Shown: in pieces, positions 53,130-61,646 of the stretch | How the letters are laid out: every line of letters begins with the position of its first letter | Position numbering within the stretch: position 1 is the first letter of the stretch | Assembly: GCA_016521575.1 (NCBI GenBank) | Contig: JAEKDP010000013.1 | Coordinates: 1-64,000 of the forward strand | DNA: 64,000 bases | Origin: Rhodobacteraceae bacterium F11138 | GTDB taxonomy: Bacteria; Pseudomonadota; Alphaproteobacteria; Rhodobacterales; Rhodobacteraceae | Reading direction: 5' to 3' | Program-made: the position numbers and the translations under genes | Notes under the pieces: generated by a model | What the model saw: the letters and a program-made list of their open reading frames with translations, nothing else | Told to the model about the DNA's origin: nothing | Databases searched by the model: none

Positions 53130-54323
53130 TCAGCTGGCGGTGCGCGCCGCGCCGTCCGCCAGATGTGCGGCATGGTCACACAGCGTTTGCAAGGCGGTGG
53201 CGAATGCCGAGTCTTCGATGGTCATGGCAACGCGGATGTGATGGGCCGCCGCAGCGCCGAAACTGTTGCCGGGCATGACAGCGATATGACGGGCGTCAAG
53301 AAGGTCGTTGGCAAAGCTCTCTCCGTCCAGTCCGGTCGCGCTGACGTCCAGCATCAGGTACATCGCGCCCTGTGCGGGCACCAGCGCGACGGTGTTCTGG
53401 TTTGCCAGGATCTGCTTGGCCAGAGCCCGGCGGCGGCGGAACGGGGCGGCGATCTCCTGTTCCAGATCCGCGCCCTGGTCCAGCGCAAAGACGGCGGCGT
53501 CCTGGATGTAGCCCGGCACGCCATAGGTGGTGTGCGTGGCAAGGTTGATCAGATGCGCGATGGCCTCTTCGGGGCCGATGATCCAGCCGCATCTGGATCC
53601 GGTCATGGCGTGGGATTTTGACATTGACCCCACCACCAGGGTGCGTTCGGCCATGCCGGGCAGGGCGCGGGGCGAGATATGGCTGCCTTCCCAGACCTGG
53701 GTGTCGTATACTTCGTCCGAAATCAGCCACAGATCGCGGCGTTTGCACAGATCGGCAATCCCGTCCAGCGTCTCGCGGCCATAGATCACACCGGTCGGAT
53801 TGTTGGGCGAATTGATCAGCAGCGATCTGGCCCCGTCGCTTGCGGCCTCGATATCGCTTGCGCGGGGCTGAAAACCGTTTTCGGCACGGGCCTGCACCGC
53901 GCGCGGCACCGCGCCGACACCCCGGATCGTGCCGGGATAGGTGGCATAGAATGGATCGATATACAGTGCGACATCGCCCGGATCACAGGCGGCGGAATGT
54001 GTGGCGAACAATCCTGCCTGCCCACCGGGGGTGATCAGCACGTTGGCCCGCGTCGTTGCCACGCCGGTGCGTGCCTGAATCCGTTCCGCCACAGTGTCGC
54101 GCAGGCTGTCGATCCCGGGGACCATGGCATATCCTGTGTGCCCGCCCATGGCCGCGCCGTGCATGGCGTTCAGTATGTCCGGATGGGTCGGGATATCGTG
54201 CTCACCGATGGTCAGTTCGGTCACGTCGATCCCGTTCGCGATCATGTCGCGGGACCTCAGGAACAGCTCCCAGCCGTCCGGGCCGCCGCCGGTCAGATGG
54301 GTAATGCGATGGGACAGGGGCAT
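53130..54323 (-). CDS. PLP-dependent aminotransferase class I/II
   Basis: 397 residues, fold type I. It has VLITPGGQAGLFATHSAACDPGD (split), LINSPNNPTGVIYG, ISDEVYDTQVW, and the PLP lysine in VGSMSKSHAMTGSRCGW. It is probably an aspartate- or aromatic-type transaminase; the substrate is not predictable. It converges with the barrel gene. The region upstream carries the cysS leader on the opposite strand. Confidence 0.88.
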   Translation of the reverse strand: MPLSHRITHLTGGGPDGWELFLRSRDMIANGIDVTELTIGEHDIPTHPDILNAMHGAAMGGHTGYAMVPGIDSLRDTVAERIQARTGVATTRANVLITPGGQAGLFATHSAACDPGDVALYIDPFYATYPGTIRGVGAVPRAVQARAENGFQPRASDIEAASDGARSLLINSPNNPTGVIYGRETLDGIADLCKRRDLWLISDEVYDTQVWEGSHISPRALPGMAERTLVVGSMSKSHAMTGSRCGWIIGPEEAIAHLINLATHTTYGVPGYIQDAAVFALDQGADLEQEIAAPFRRRRALAKQILANQNTVALVPAQGAMYLMLDVSATGLDGESFANDLLDARHIAVMPGNSFGAAAAHHIRVAMTIEDSAFATALQTLCDHAAHLADGAARTAS

Positions 54324-54435
54324 GGCGATCTCCGCACAGGTTTTCCGCGAAAGGGTCAGAGACCGGGGCGATTGTCAATCGCATCCGGATGCAAAGCCGC
54401 TTGGCGGGCGCGGGGGGCTGTGCTATGGCATCGGC

Positions 54436-54477
54436 ATGAACCGTATTTGCATCATTATCTGCTGCATTCCCTGCTGA
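54436..54477 (+). CDS. Cysteine-rich leader peptide of cysS (MNRICIIICCIPC)
   Basis: 13 codons with four cysteines (positions 5, 9, 10 and 13), then TGA, ending 80 nt before the cysS start. Such a density of cysteine codons right ahead of the cysteinyl-tRNA synthetase gene is the signature of a ribosome-stalling leader that senses charged tRNA-Cys. There is no strong RBS; GGC-AUC-GGC precedes the ATG, so translation may be weak or nearly leaderless. Family-level precedent: amino-acid leader peptides of biosynthetic operons. Confidence 0.7.
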   Translation: MNRICIIICCIPC

Positions 54478-54551
54478 ACATTCCAGCGGGCCGGTTTCTG
54501 TCGTTTTCTTCCATTGGACAAGTTGCTAAGCCCGCGCTGACCGCGTGAGGA
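54470..54551 (+). promoter_or_regulatory. Predicted attenuator between the Cys leader peptide and cysS
   Basis: Three mutually exclusive stems. A: CCTGCTG (54470-54476)/CAGCGGG (54484-54490), overlapping the last Cys codon and stop of the leader. B: GCGGGC (54486-54491)/GCCCGC (54530-54535). C: CGCG (54533-54536)/CGCG (54542-54545), next to the cysS Shine-Dalgarno TGAGGA (54546-54551). A ribosome stalled on Cys codons would open A, allow B, disrupt C and free the RBS. No T tract is seen, so control is probably translational. Confidence 0.55.
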
Positions 54552-54557
54552 TTTGTC

Positions 54558-56096
54558 ATGACCATCAAGCTTTACAACACCAGAACCCGTTCCAAAGAGG
54601 ATTTCGACCCGATCGACCGGGACGATGTGCGGATGTACGTCTGCGGGCCGACGGTTTACGATCGCGCGCATCTGGGCAATGCGCGACCCGTGGTGGTGTT
54701 TGACGTGCTGTATCGGCTGTTGCGCCACACCTACGGGGCCGATCACGTTACCTATGTGCGCAATTTCACCGATGTGGATGACAAGATCAACAAACGCGCG
54801 GCCGAAAGCGGGCGCGAGATCGGAGAGATCACCGCCGAGACGACCCAGTGGTTCCTGGATGACATGGCCGCGCTTGGCGCGCTCGAGCCGGACCACATGC
54901 CGCGCGCCACGCAGTATATCCCGCAGATGATTACGATGATCGGGGATCTGATCGAAAAAGGATTTGCGTATTCTGTTCGCACCGAGAGCAACGATCCACC
55001 GGAAGAGTATGTGATTGCTGACAGAGAAGCGCTGCTCGGCGAACATGCCTTGTTCGAGGTGGAAAGGTTCGAAAGATATGGAGAGTTGTCGGGACAATCC
55101 ACTGATGAGATGATTGCTGGCGCAAGAGGGGAAACCGCGCCCGGCAAACGTAGCCCGATGGACTTCGTACTGTGGAAACCCTCGACACCTGACCTGCCGG
55201 GCTGGGATTCGCCTTGGGGCCGGGGCCGCCCCGGCTGGCACATCGAATGCTCGGCAATGTCCAAAGCGCTTCTTGGTGATACGTTCGATATTCATGGCGG
55301 AGGACGAGACCTGATGTTCCCGCACCACGAAAACGAGATCGCTCAGAGTTGTTGCGCGAACGGCACTGATGAGATGGCCAGGTACTGGATGCACAACGAA
55401 ATGTTGCAGGTCGAGGGCAAGAAGATGTCCAAATCGCTGGGCAATTTCTTTACCGTGCGGGATTTGCTGGAGGGAAACTGGAGTGGCGGTTGGAAAGTGC
55501 CCGGCGAAGTCATCCGTTTCGTGTTGTTGTCCACGCATTACCGCAAGCCGATGGATTGGACCGAAAAGAAAGCCGGTGACGCCAGAAGGACGCTTCAAAA
55601 ATGGTATGACCTAACAGACGGTGTCGAACCCGATCCACAAGGTTGGTGGGCGATCCGGAATCCGTTGCAGAATGATCTGGATACTTCCGGTGCGCTCCAA
55701 AAAATGCATGAGTTGGCGCGCGATGATATTCGTCTTCCGTCTCGTTTACCCGAGTTGCGCTATGCGATGGAATGGATGGGTTTCCCGTTTGAAGCAGGAA
55801 ATACTCCCCCAAAGCACTTCAGGAGATACTCAAGTAGCTCGGAAAACGAAGGGTATACTGTTAATCTTTCTTGGACAGGCACCATGGAGAGCAAAGATCA
55901 GCAGAGACTCTCGGAATTGGGCCATCGCCTCTTCAATACCCGCCGCGTGGCAATAGAAACTAAAGATTTTACCGAAGTCGATCTTATCAAGAGCACTTTG
56001 GACGATGCAGGTGTCGAGGTACGGGTATCTAAAGACAAGGTAGAACTGGAACCCGGCCCGGGCTTTGATCCCTCTAAGCTGGAATCTTTGAAATGA
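54558..56096 (+). CDS. cysS: Cysteinyl-tRNA synthetase
   Basis: 512 residues, somewhat longer than the usual 460 or so. Motifs: zinc Cys and HIGH-like [16 protein letters not shown] (residues about 29-44), [37 protein letters not shown] in [12 protein letters not shown]. The extended C-terminus ends [18 protein letters not shown], like other rhodobacteral CysS. From about 54950 onward the DNA is clearly less GC-rich and uses more A/T-ending codons than the first 390 bases and the neighbours, a possible recombination patch. It is controlled by the leader described above. Confidence 0.95.
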   Translation: MTIKLYNTRTRSKEDFDPIDRDDVRMYVCGPTVYDRAHLGNARPVVVFDVLYRLLRHTYGADHVTYVRNFTDVDDKINKRAAESGREIGEITAETTQWFLDDMAALGALEPDHMPRATQYIPQMITMIGDLIEKGFAYSVRTESNDPPEEYVIADREALLGEHALFEVERFERYGELSGQSTDEMIAGARGETAPGKRSPMDFVLWKPSTPDLPGWDSPWGRGRPGWHIECSAMSKALLGDTFDIHGGGRDLMFPHHENEIAQSCCANGTDEMARYWMHNEMLQVEGKKMSKSLGNFFTVRDLLEGNWSGGWKVPGEVIRFVLLSTHYRKPMDWTEKKAGDARRTLQKWYDLTDGVEPDPQGWWAIRNPLQNDLDTSGALQKMHELARDDIRLPSRLPELRYAMEWMGFPFEAGNTPPKHFRRYSSSSENEGYTVNLSWTGTMESKDQQRLSELGHRLFNTRRVAIETKDFTEVDLIKSTLDDAGVEVRVSKDKVELEPGPGFDPSKLESLK

Positions 56097-56112
56097 AGCG
56101 CTATCCAACACA

Positions 56113-56175
56113 GGCCAGCGCCCGACCTTGGGTGGGGGCCAAGCACCCTCTCGGGGGGAGGGTCGGGCGCTGGCC
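56113..56175. repeat. Long inverted repeat between cysS and cimA
   Basis: GGCCAGCGCCCGACC (56113-56127) is perfectly matched by GGTCGGGCGCTGGCC (56161-56175). The 33-nt centre contains a further CTTGG/CCAAG pair. It starts 16 nt after the cysS stop and ends 42 nt before the cimA ATG. It could be a terminator-like or mRNA-stabilising element, or a dispersed palindromic repeat. Confidence 0.7.
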
Positions 56176-56217
56176 GGGCCTTTGGCCCGTCCCGGTCGTT
56201 TGTCGAAAGGACGTGCC

Positions 56218-57837
56218 ATGACCCGCGAGCGCCTCTATCTTTACGACACCACCCTGCGCGATGGGCAGCAGACACAGGGGGTGCAGTTCTCGACCGCCGA
56301 GAAGATACAGATCGCCTGCGCGCTGGATGAACTGGGCGTGGATTACATCGAAGGTGGCTGGCCCGGCGCGAATCCGACCGACAGCGCGTTTTTCGACGCC
56401 GCACCCACGACACGCGCACGGCTGGCGGCTTTTGGCATGACCAAGCGGGCAGGGCGCTCTGCCGAAAACGACGACGTTCTCGCCGCGGTGCTGAACGCAG
56501 GGACCGGCACGGTCTGCATCGTTGGCAAGGCGCATGATTATCACGTCACCGATGCGCTGGGCATCACGCTGCAGGAAAACCTGGACAATATCGCCGCCTC
56601 GATCGCCCATATTGTGGCAGAGGGGCGCGAGGCGCTGTTTGACGCCGAGCATTTCTTTGACGGCTATCGCGACAACCCGGAATACGCGCTTGCGGCCTGC
56701 CGCGCGGCGCTGAAGGCCGGGGCGCGCTGGATCGTTCTGTGTGACACCAATGGCGGTGCATTGCCTTCGGACGTCGGACGCATCGTTGCCGACGTGATCG
56801 CCGCCGGCATCCCCGGCGAGCGGCTGGGCATCCACACCCACAACGATACCGAAAACGCCGTGGCCTCTGCGCTGGCGGCGGTGGATGCGGGCGTGCGCCA
56901 GATCCAGGGCACGCTGAACGGATTGGGGGAACGTTGCGGCAACGCCAACCTGGTGTCGCTGATTCCGACGCTGTTGCTGAAAGAACCCTATGCCAGCCGG
57001 TATGAAACCGGCGTGACCCGACAGGCGCTGGCCGGGCTGACTCGGATCAGCCGGATGCTGGATGATCTGCTGAACCGGGTGCCAAGCCGCCAGTCCGCCT
57101 ATGTCGGTGCCAGCGCCTTTGCGCACAAGGCCGGGTTGCATGCCAGCGCCATTCTCAAGGATCCGGGCACCTATGAGCATGTTGCGCCGGAACTGGTCGG
57201 AAACGCGCGGATCATCCCGATGTCCAACCAGGCCGGGCAAAGCAACCTGCGCAGGCGGCTGGCCGAAGCGGGGCTGACGGTGGACAAGGGCGACCCGGCG
57301 CTGGGGCTGATCCTCGAGCGAATCAAGGCGCGCGAGGATCAAGGGTACAGTTATGACACGGCGCAGGCCAGTTTCGAATTACTGGCGCGGGATGTGCTGG
57401 GGCGCATGCCCGAGTTTTTCGAGGTCAAGCGGTACAAGGTCACGGTCGAGCGGCGCAAGAACAAGTACGACAAGATGGTCAGCCTGTCCGAAGCCGTAGT
57501 CGTGGTCAAGGTCGATGGGGAAAAGCGGTTGTCGGTCAGCGAATCGCTTGATGAAGACGGCAGCGACCGCGGCCCCGTAAACGCCCTGAGCAAGGCGCTG
57601 GCCAAGGATCTGGGCCAGTATTCGGCCGCTCTGGAAGACATGCGGCTGGTGGATTTCAAGGTTCGCATCACGCAGGGTGGCACCGAAGCGGTCACCCGTG
57701 TCATCATCGACAGTGAAGATGGCAAGGGGCGGCGATGGTCCACGGTCGGCGTCAGCCCGAACATCGTGGATGCCAGTTTCGATGCCTTGCTGGATGCAAT
57801 CCGCTGGAAGCTGGTACGCGACAGCGAAATGGCCTGA
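56218..57837 (+). CDS. cimA: (R)-citramalate synthase
   Basis: 539 residues from the ATG at 56218 (MTRERLYLYDTTLRDGQQ), which has a GAAAGGA RBS; the frame is open upstream through the inverted repeat. An HMGL-like TIM barrel carries DTTLRDGQQ and GIHTHNDTENAVA, and QGTLNGLGERCGNANL. A C-terminal LeuA allosteric dimer domain follows. It condenses pyruvate and acetyl-CoA to citramalate for isoleucine synthesis independent of threonine. The spacing and DVD(Y)IEGGWPGANP near residue 40 favour citramalate over isopropylmalate synthase. Confidence 0.92.
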   Translation: MTRERLYLYDTTLRDGQQTQGVQFSTAEKIQIACALDELGVDYIEGGWPGANPTDSAFFDAAPTTRARLAAFGMTKRAGRSAENDDVLAAVLNAGTGTVCIVGKAHDYHVTDALGITLQENLDNIAASIAHIVAEGREALFDAEHFFDGYRDNPEYALAACRAALKAGARWIVLCDTNGGALPSDVGRIVADVIAAGIPGERLGIHTHNDTENAVASALAAVDAGVRQIQGTLNGLGERCGNANLVSLIPTLLLKEPYASRYETGVTRQALAGLTRISRMLDDLLNRVPSRQSAYVGASAFAHKAGLHASAILKDPGTYEHVAPELVGNARIIPMSNQAGQSNLRRRLAEAGLTVDKGDPALGLILERIKAREDQGYSYDTAQASFELLARDVLGRMPEFFEVKRYKVTVERRKNKYDKMVSLSEAVVVVKVDGEKRLSVSESLDEDGSDRGPVNALSKALAKDLGQYSAALEDMRLVDFKVRITQGGTEAVTRVIIDSEDGKGRRWSTVGVSPNIVDASFDALLDAIRWKLVRDSEMA

Positions 57838-57902
57838 TTGATGGATGTGAATGCTGTGCAAACCTGTCTGTGGCGGCCGATTCCGGTTCGGATCGGGTCG
57901 GA

Positions 57903-58679
57903 ATGAAATTCGATGCCGATCTCACAGCCTGCGCCGAACTGGTGCGCCGGGCCGATCCGGACCGGTTCATGGCGGCGATGGCCGCCCCGCCACCGGCACG
58001 GCGTGTTCTGTTCCCGGTTTATGCCCTGAACGTCGAAGTCGCCCGCGCGCCCTGGGTGACCCAGGAGACCATGATCGCAGAGATGCGGCTGCAATGGTGG
58101 CGCGATGCATTGGGCGAGATTGCCATCGGCAAACAGGTGCGGCGACACGAGGTGGTGACGCCGCTGGCCTCTATTCTGAATCCGGAACTTGCCGCCCAGG
58201 CGGATGAGATGATCGCGGTGCGGCGCTGGGACATCTATCGCGATCCGTTCGAGGACGAGGCGCATTTCCATCGCTATATCGACCAGAGCGCTGGCACGCT
58301 GATGTGCCTGGCAGCCTGCGGATTGGGCCAGGCCGATACGGGCGTGGTGCGTGATTTTGCATTTGCTGCGGGGATCGCGGGCTGGCTGCGGGCAATTCCG
58401 GATCTTGAGGCGCGCAAACGGGTGCCTTTGCTTGACGGAACGCCGGACGGGGTACGGGCGTTGGCGCAGCTGGGGCTGGACAAGCTGGCGCAGGCCCGCG
58501 CGCGGCGGGGGGCGGTCAGCCCCCAGGCGGCACCGGCCCTGTTGGCAGGATGGCAGGCGGAAACGGTTCTGAAACAGGCCCTGCAGGACCCCGGTCGCGT
58601 ATCCGCTGGCAATCTGGGAACCAGCGAGGCGCGCAAACGGCTGGGGTTGATGCTGCGCTCGGCGACCGGACGCTGGTAG
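57903..58679 (+). CDS. Squalene/phytoene synthase family protein (NDUFAF6-like)
   Basis: 258 residues of the SQS_PSY fold. The segment FPVYALNVEVARAPWVTQETMIAEMRLQWW (split) resembles the family's first helix pair, but the DxxxD metal motifs of true prenyl synthases are not clear. This matches the alphaproteobacterial group related to mitochondrial complex I assembly factor NDUFAF6 rather than carotenoid enzymes. No carotenoid genes are nearby. ATG at 57903 after the cimA stop. The function stays open. Confidence 0.72.
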   Translation: MKFDADLTACAELVRRADPDRFMAAMAAPPPARRVLFPVYALNVEVARAPWVTQETMIAEMRLQWWRDALGEIAIGKQVRRHEVVTPLASILNPELAAQADEMIAVRRWDIYRDPFEDEAHFHRYIDQSAGTLMCLAACGLGQADTGVVRDFAFAAGIAGWLRAIPDLEARKRVPLLDGTPDGVRALAQLGLDKLAQARARRGAVSPQAAPALLAGWQAETVLKQALQDPGRVSAGNLGTSEARKRLGLMLRSATGRW

Positions 58680-58681
58680 GA

Positions 58682-59917
58682 TCAGGCGCGGCTGCTGGTG
58701 CGGGCTTGCAGCATCAGCCACATCAATGCGCCGCCGGCCAGGAACAGGAAGGGCGCCATTGCCAGGTTCACGGCCGTCCAGCCTTCGACCGCGCTGCCGC
58801 CGGAACAGTTCATCAACCCGCCCGATGCCAGCGACGCCACGGTCACTCCGCCGAAGACCAGAAGATCGTTCAGACCCTGCATCCGGCCGCGTTCGTGGGG
58901 ATCATGGGCACCGGCCAGCATGGTGGTTGCGCCGATAAAGCCGAAATTCCACCCCAGCCCCAGCAGGATCATCGCGATAAAGAAGTTTTCCAACGCCACC
59001 CCTTGCAGGGCCACGGCTCCGGCAGCTGCCAGCACCAGCAATCCCAGCGCCATGATGCGCTCGACGCCGAAACGTGCGATCAGGTGACCGGTGAAGAATG
59101 ACGGCACGAACATGGCCAGCACATGACCGCTGACCACGTCGGCGGCGTTGCCCTTGGTATAGCCACATCCGACAACCGCCAGCGGTGTCGAGGTCATCAC
59201 CAGGTTCATCAGGGCGTAAGAGACCATGGCGCAGATCACGGCCACCGCGATGCGCGGCGTGGTGATCAGCTGCCACCGGGTGCGGCCACGCGGTGCGTCC
59301 GCCGCCGGTGCGGGCGGGGTGGGGATGTCGATCAGCAGAAACAGCAAGGCCCCGAGCAGGTTGATGGCCACAACCACCAGATAGGCCCCCAGGAATGACG
59401 ATATCCGCGCATCCGGCGAGACGATCAGCCCGTCGGTCAGCTTGACCAGCTGTGGCCCGATGATGGCTGACAGCAACCCGCCGGCCATGACATAGGAAAT
59501 GGCTTTGGGGCGAAAACTGTCCGACGCGGTATCGGCGGCGGCAAAACGGTAAAACCCGTGCGCGCTCATGTAGATGCCGGTCAGAAGGCTGCCGATCAGA
59601 AAGATCGGAAACGATCCCAGATACAGACCCCAGGCCCCGACGACGGCGCCTGCCGTGCCGCCTGCCGCGCCCAGCAGGAAACCGGTGCGGCGCCCGTATT
59701 TCTGCATGATGGCCGACACCGGCGTGGCCGACAACATCGAGCCCAGCACGATCAGTGAAATCGGCAGGGTGGCCAGGCAGGCGTTGCTGGCCAGCGATTG
59801 TCCGGCCAATCCGCCGATGATGAAAATCATCGGCATCTGTGCGCCCAGAAAGGCCTGAGCCGCCACCAGCACCCAGACATTCCGCCAGGCGCGCCTATCG
59901 TCAATCTGCTCGGTCAT
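58682..59917 (-). CDS. Major facilitator superfamily transporter
   Basis: 411 residues with about twelve membrane helices. The MFS pattern is seen in the loop MQKYGRRTGFLLGAAGG (G-x3-D/G-R-x-G-R-R type, residues about 68-84). Conserved segments are VLVAAQAFLGAQMPMIFIIGG and LLGLGWNFGFIGATTMLAGAHDP. The substrate is unknown. It converges with the SQS/PSY gene with 2 nt between stop codons. Confidence 0.88.
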   Translation of the reverse strand: MTEQIDDRRAWRNVWVLVAAQAFLGAQMPMIFIIGGLAGQSLASNACLATLPISLIVLGSMLSATPVSAIMQKYGRRTGFLLGAAGGTAGAVVGAWGLYLGSFPIFLIGSLLTGIYMSAHGFYRFAAADTASDSFRPKAISYVMAGGLLSAIIGPQLVKLTDGLIVSPDARISSFLGAYLVVVAINLLGALLFLLIDIPTPPAPAADAPRGRTRWQLITTPRIAVAVICAMVSYALMNLVMTSTPLAVVGCGYTKGNAADVVSGHVLAMFVPSFFTGHLIARFGVERIMALGLLVLAAAGAVALQGVALENFFIAMILLGLGWNFGFIGATTMLAGAHDPHERGRMQGLNDLLVFGGVTVASLASGGLMNCSGGSAVEGWTAVNLAMAPFLFLAGGALMWLMLQARTSSRA

Positions 59918-59991
59918 GCGGGTTGGGTACTCTTCGCAGCCGGGATGTACAAGCGCCTTGCGCCGGTTGCGGCCCGCGGTAGTCTGGGCCG

Positions 59992-60108
59992 ATGAAGACT
60001 GTCACCCCATGGCAAGGACACCTGCCGGTGCTGGCCGGCTTGGGCGAAGCGCGCACCTTTGCGGGGTGCGGGATGGGATCGGACAGATATGGGCGGGGGA
60101 TGACGTGA
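59992..60108 (+). CDS. Small ORF coupled to the glycosylase gene
   Basis: 38 codons: MKTVTPWQGHLPVLAGLGEAR, then TFAGCGMGSDRYGRGMT, its stop overlapping the GTG start of the next gene (GTGA). The ATG is 75 nt from the divergent MFS start. It could be a short coupled peptide or a translated leader. I do not recognise it, and no RBS of note is visible. Confidence 0.35.
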   Translation: MKTVTPWQGHLPVLAGLGEARTFAGCGMGSDRYGRGMT

Positions 60109-60740
60109 CCACCGAACGGATCATATCAGGCGAGGCCTGCGTCGCCGAGGGCGCGGCATGGCTGGCGGCACGGGACGTCAGGCTGGCACTGGCGCTGGAA
60201 CAGACCGGCCCGTTGCCCTTGCGGCTGCGTCCGGACGGGTTCGCGCAATTGCTGAACGCCATCGTCAGCCAGCAGGTCAGCGTCGCTTCGGCCAATGCGA
60301 TCTGGAAAAGGATGCAGCAGGCGCGCCTGACCGGGCCACGCAAGATCGCGGCCGCCAGCGACGACGCTTTGCGCGCGGTGGGCCTGAGCCGGCAAAAGAT
60401 CCGCTATGCGCGTGCGCTGGCGGCGGCGCGGATTGACTACGCGGCGCTGCGCGACGCCCCTGCCGATGCCGTGATCGCCCGGCTGACCGAGGTGCCGGGC
60501 ATCGGGGCCTGGACGGCCGAGATCTATGCCATGTTCAGCCTTGGGCGCGCCGATGTCTTTGCGCCCGGCGATCTGGCCCTGCAGGAAGCTGCGCGGATTC
60601 TGTATGATCTGCCCCAGCGCCCCAAAGAGCGCGCCCTGCGCGAGATGGCGCAGGGCTGGGCCCCCTGGCGGTCGGTGGCGGCCCGGATCCTGTGGGCCTA
60701 TTACCGTGTCGCGACAACCCGGCAGGGGCTTTCGGACTGA
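60105..60740 (+). CDS. DNA-3-methyladenine glycosylase II-like (AlkA/HhH-GPD)
   Basis: 211 residues from the GTG at 60105. The HhH-GPD fold has LNAIVSQQVSVASANAIWKRM, the helix-hairpin-helix LTEVPGIGAWTAEIYAMFSLGRADVF (split) and catalytic Asp in FAPGDLALQEAA. It removes alkylated bases to start base-excision repair. It lacks the N-terminal domain of E. coli AlkA, as is usual for this short type. GTG was chosen because conservation starts there and it overlaps the small ORF stop. Confidence 0.9.
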   Translation: MTTERIISGEACVAEGAAWLAARDVRLALALEQTGPLPLRLRPDGFAQLLNAIVSQQVSVASANAIWKRMQQARLTGPRKIAAASDDALRAVGLSRQKIRYARALAAARIDYAALRDAPADAVIARLTEVPGIGAWTAEIYAMFSLGRADVFAPGDLALQEAARILYDLPQRPKERALREMAQGWAPWRSVAARILWAYYRVATTRQGLSD

Positions 60741-60745
60741 TCCGC

Positions 60746-61642
60746 TCAGTCGATCGGCGTCCAGCTTTCGTCGGGGTCATAGCTTTCGATGCCGACGGCG
60801 GTTTCCAGCGTGGTTTCGCCCAGGTCTGCCTGCAGGATCACGCCGTTTTCCGAGACCATGAAACTGCGGATGCCGGTTTCTCCATATGCGGAAGGAACCG
60901 CCAGAATGGCGTGTCCGGCCAGCATGTGCCCGTTGACCAGGTAATCCATCGACCCGCCGGGGGCGGCGTCGGTCTGGCTGGTCAGGATATGGAAATAGTA
61001 GCCATGAAACGGGTCGGGTTCGTGATCCTGCGTGCCGTCGTTATACCCATAGGCCGAGGCACGGGCGATCTGCGCGCCCAGCGGACTGCCGGAGCCGGGC
61101 CAGAACAGACCGTCGCGATCCTCGGCGTCCGAAATGATGCGGCGGGCAAATTCCATCACCCCGTCGCCGTCATGATCTGTCAGACGATATGCGGCCTGGA
61201 TGTCGACATAGGCATCCAGCAGGTCGATCACGTCCAGTTCGTTGCCGCCGATTTCGCGATATTGGATTTCCTGGCGCCCGGCTTCGGCGTCAAAGAACCA
61301 GCCGTCGTCGGACTGGGCCAGCGGGACCGGGAAGGGCCAGGCATCCAGCCCCAGCGCGATCACGACCGAGCCGTCAGGCTGCGCTTCCATGCGATAGCCC
61401 TGATGGTACATACGGCTCAGTTCCGCCCGGTTGCGGCGGTCCTCGGCTGCATTTCCGCTTGAGATCAGGTCTTCGTTTTCGGGGCCGAACACGGCCAGGA
61501 CCGCCTGTCGGTCGTTGCGTTGCGCCGCATCGACCAGCGCCATCAGCGCATCATGCGGCGTGGCGTAGACGGTCGGTTCCGCCGCCAGCGGTGCGGCGAT
61601 CATGCAGGTCAGCGCGGCGGCTGCGAGAATGGGATGTTTCAT
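60746..61642 (-). CDS. DUF2950 secreted protein
   Basis: 298 residues. The signal peptide MKHPILAAAALTCMIAAPLAA is followed by the DUF2950 domain: ATPHDALMALVDAAQRNDRQAV (split), the Asp-rich WFFDAEAGRQEIQYREIGGNEL, DPFHGYYFHILTSQ and SFMVSENGVILQADLG. The function is unknown. It starts 4 nt after the DUF3300 stop; the two families commonly occur as a pair and probably act together in the envelope. Confidence 0.9.
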   Translation of the reverse strand: MKHPILAAAALTCMIAAPLAAEPTVYATPHDALMALVDAAQRNDRQAVLAVFGPENEDLISSGNAAEDRRNRAELSRMYHQGYRMEAQPDGSVVIALGLDAWPFPVPLAQSDDGWFFDAEAGRQEIQYREIGGNELDVIDLLDAYVDIQAAYRLTDHDGDGVMEFARRIISDAEDRDGLFWPGSGSPLGAQIARASAYGYNDGTQDHEPDPFHGYYFHILTSQTDAAPGGSMDYLVNGHMLAGHAILAVPSAYGETGIRSFMVSENGVILQADLGETTLETAVGIESYDPDESWTPID

Positions 61643-61646
61643 GGTG

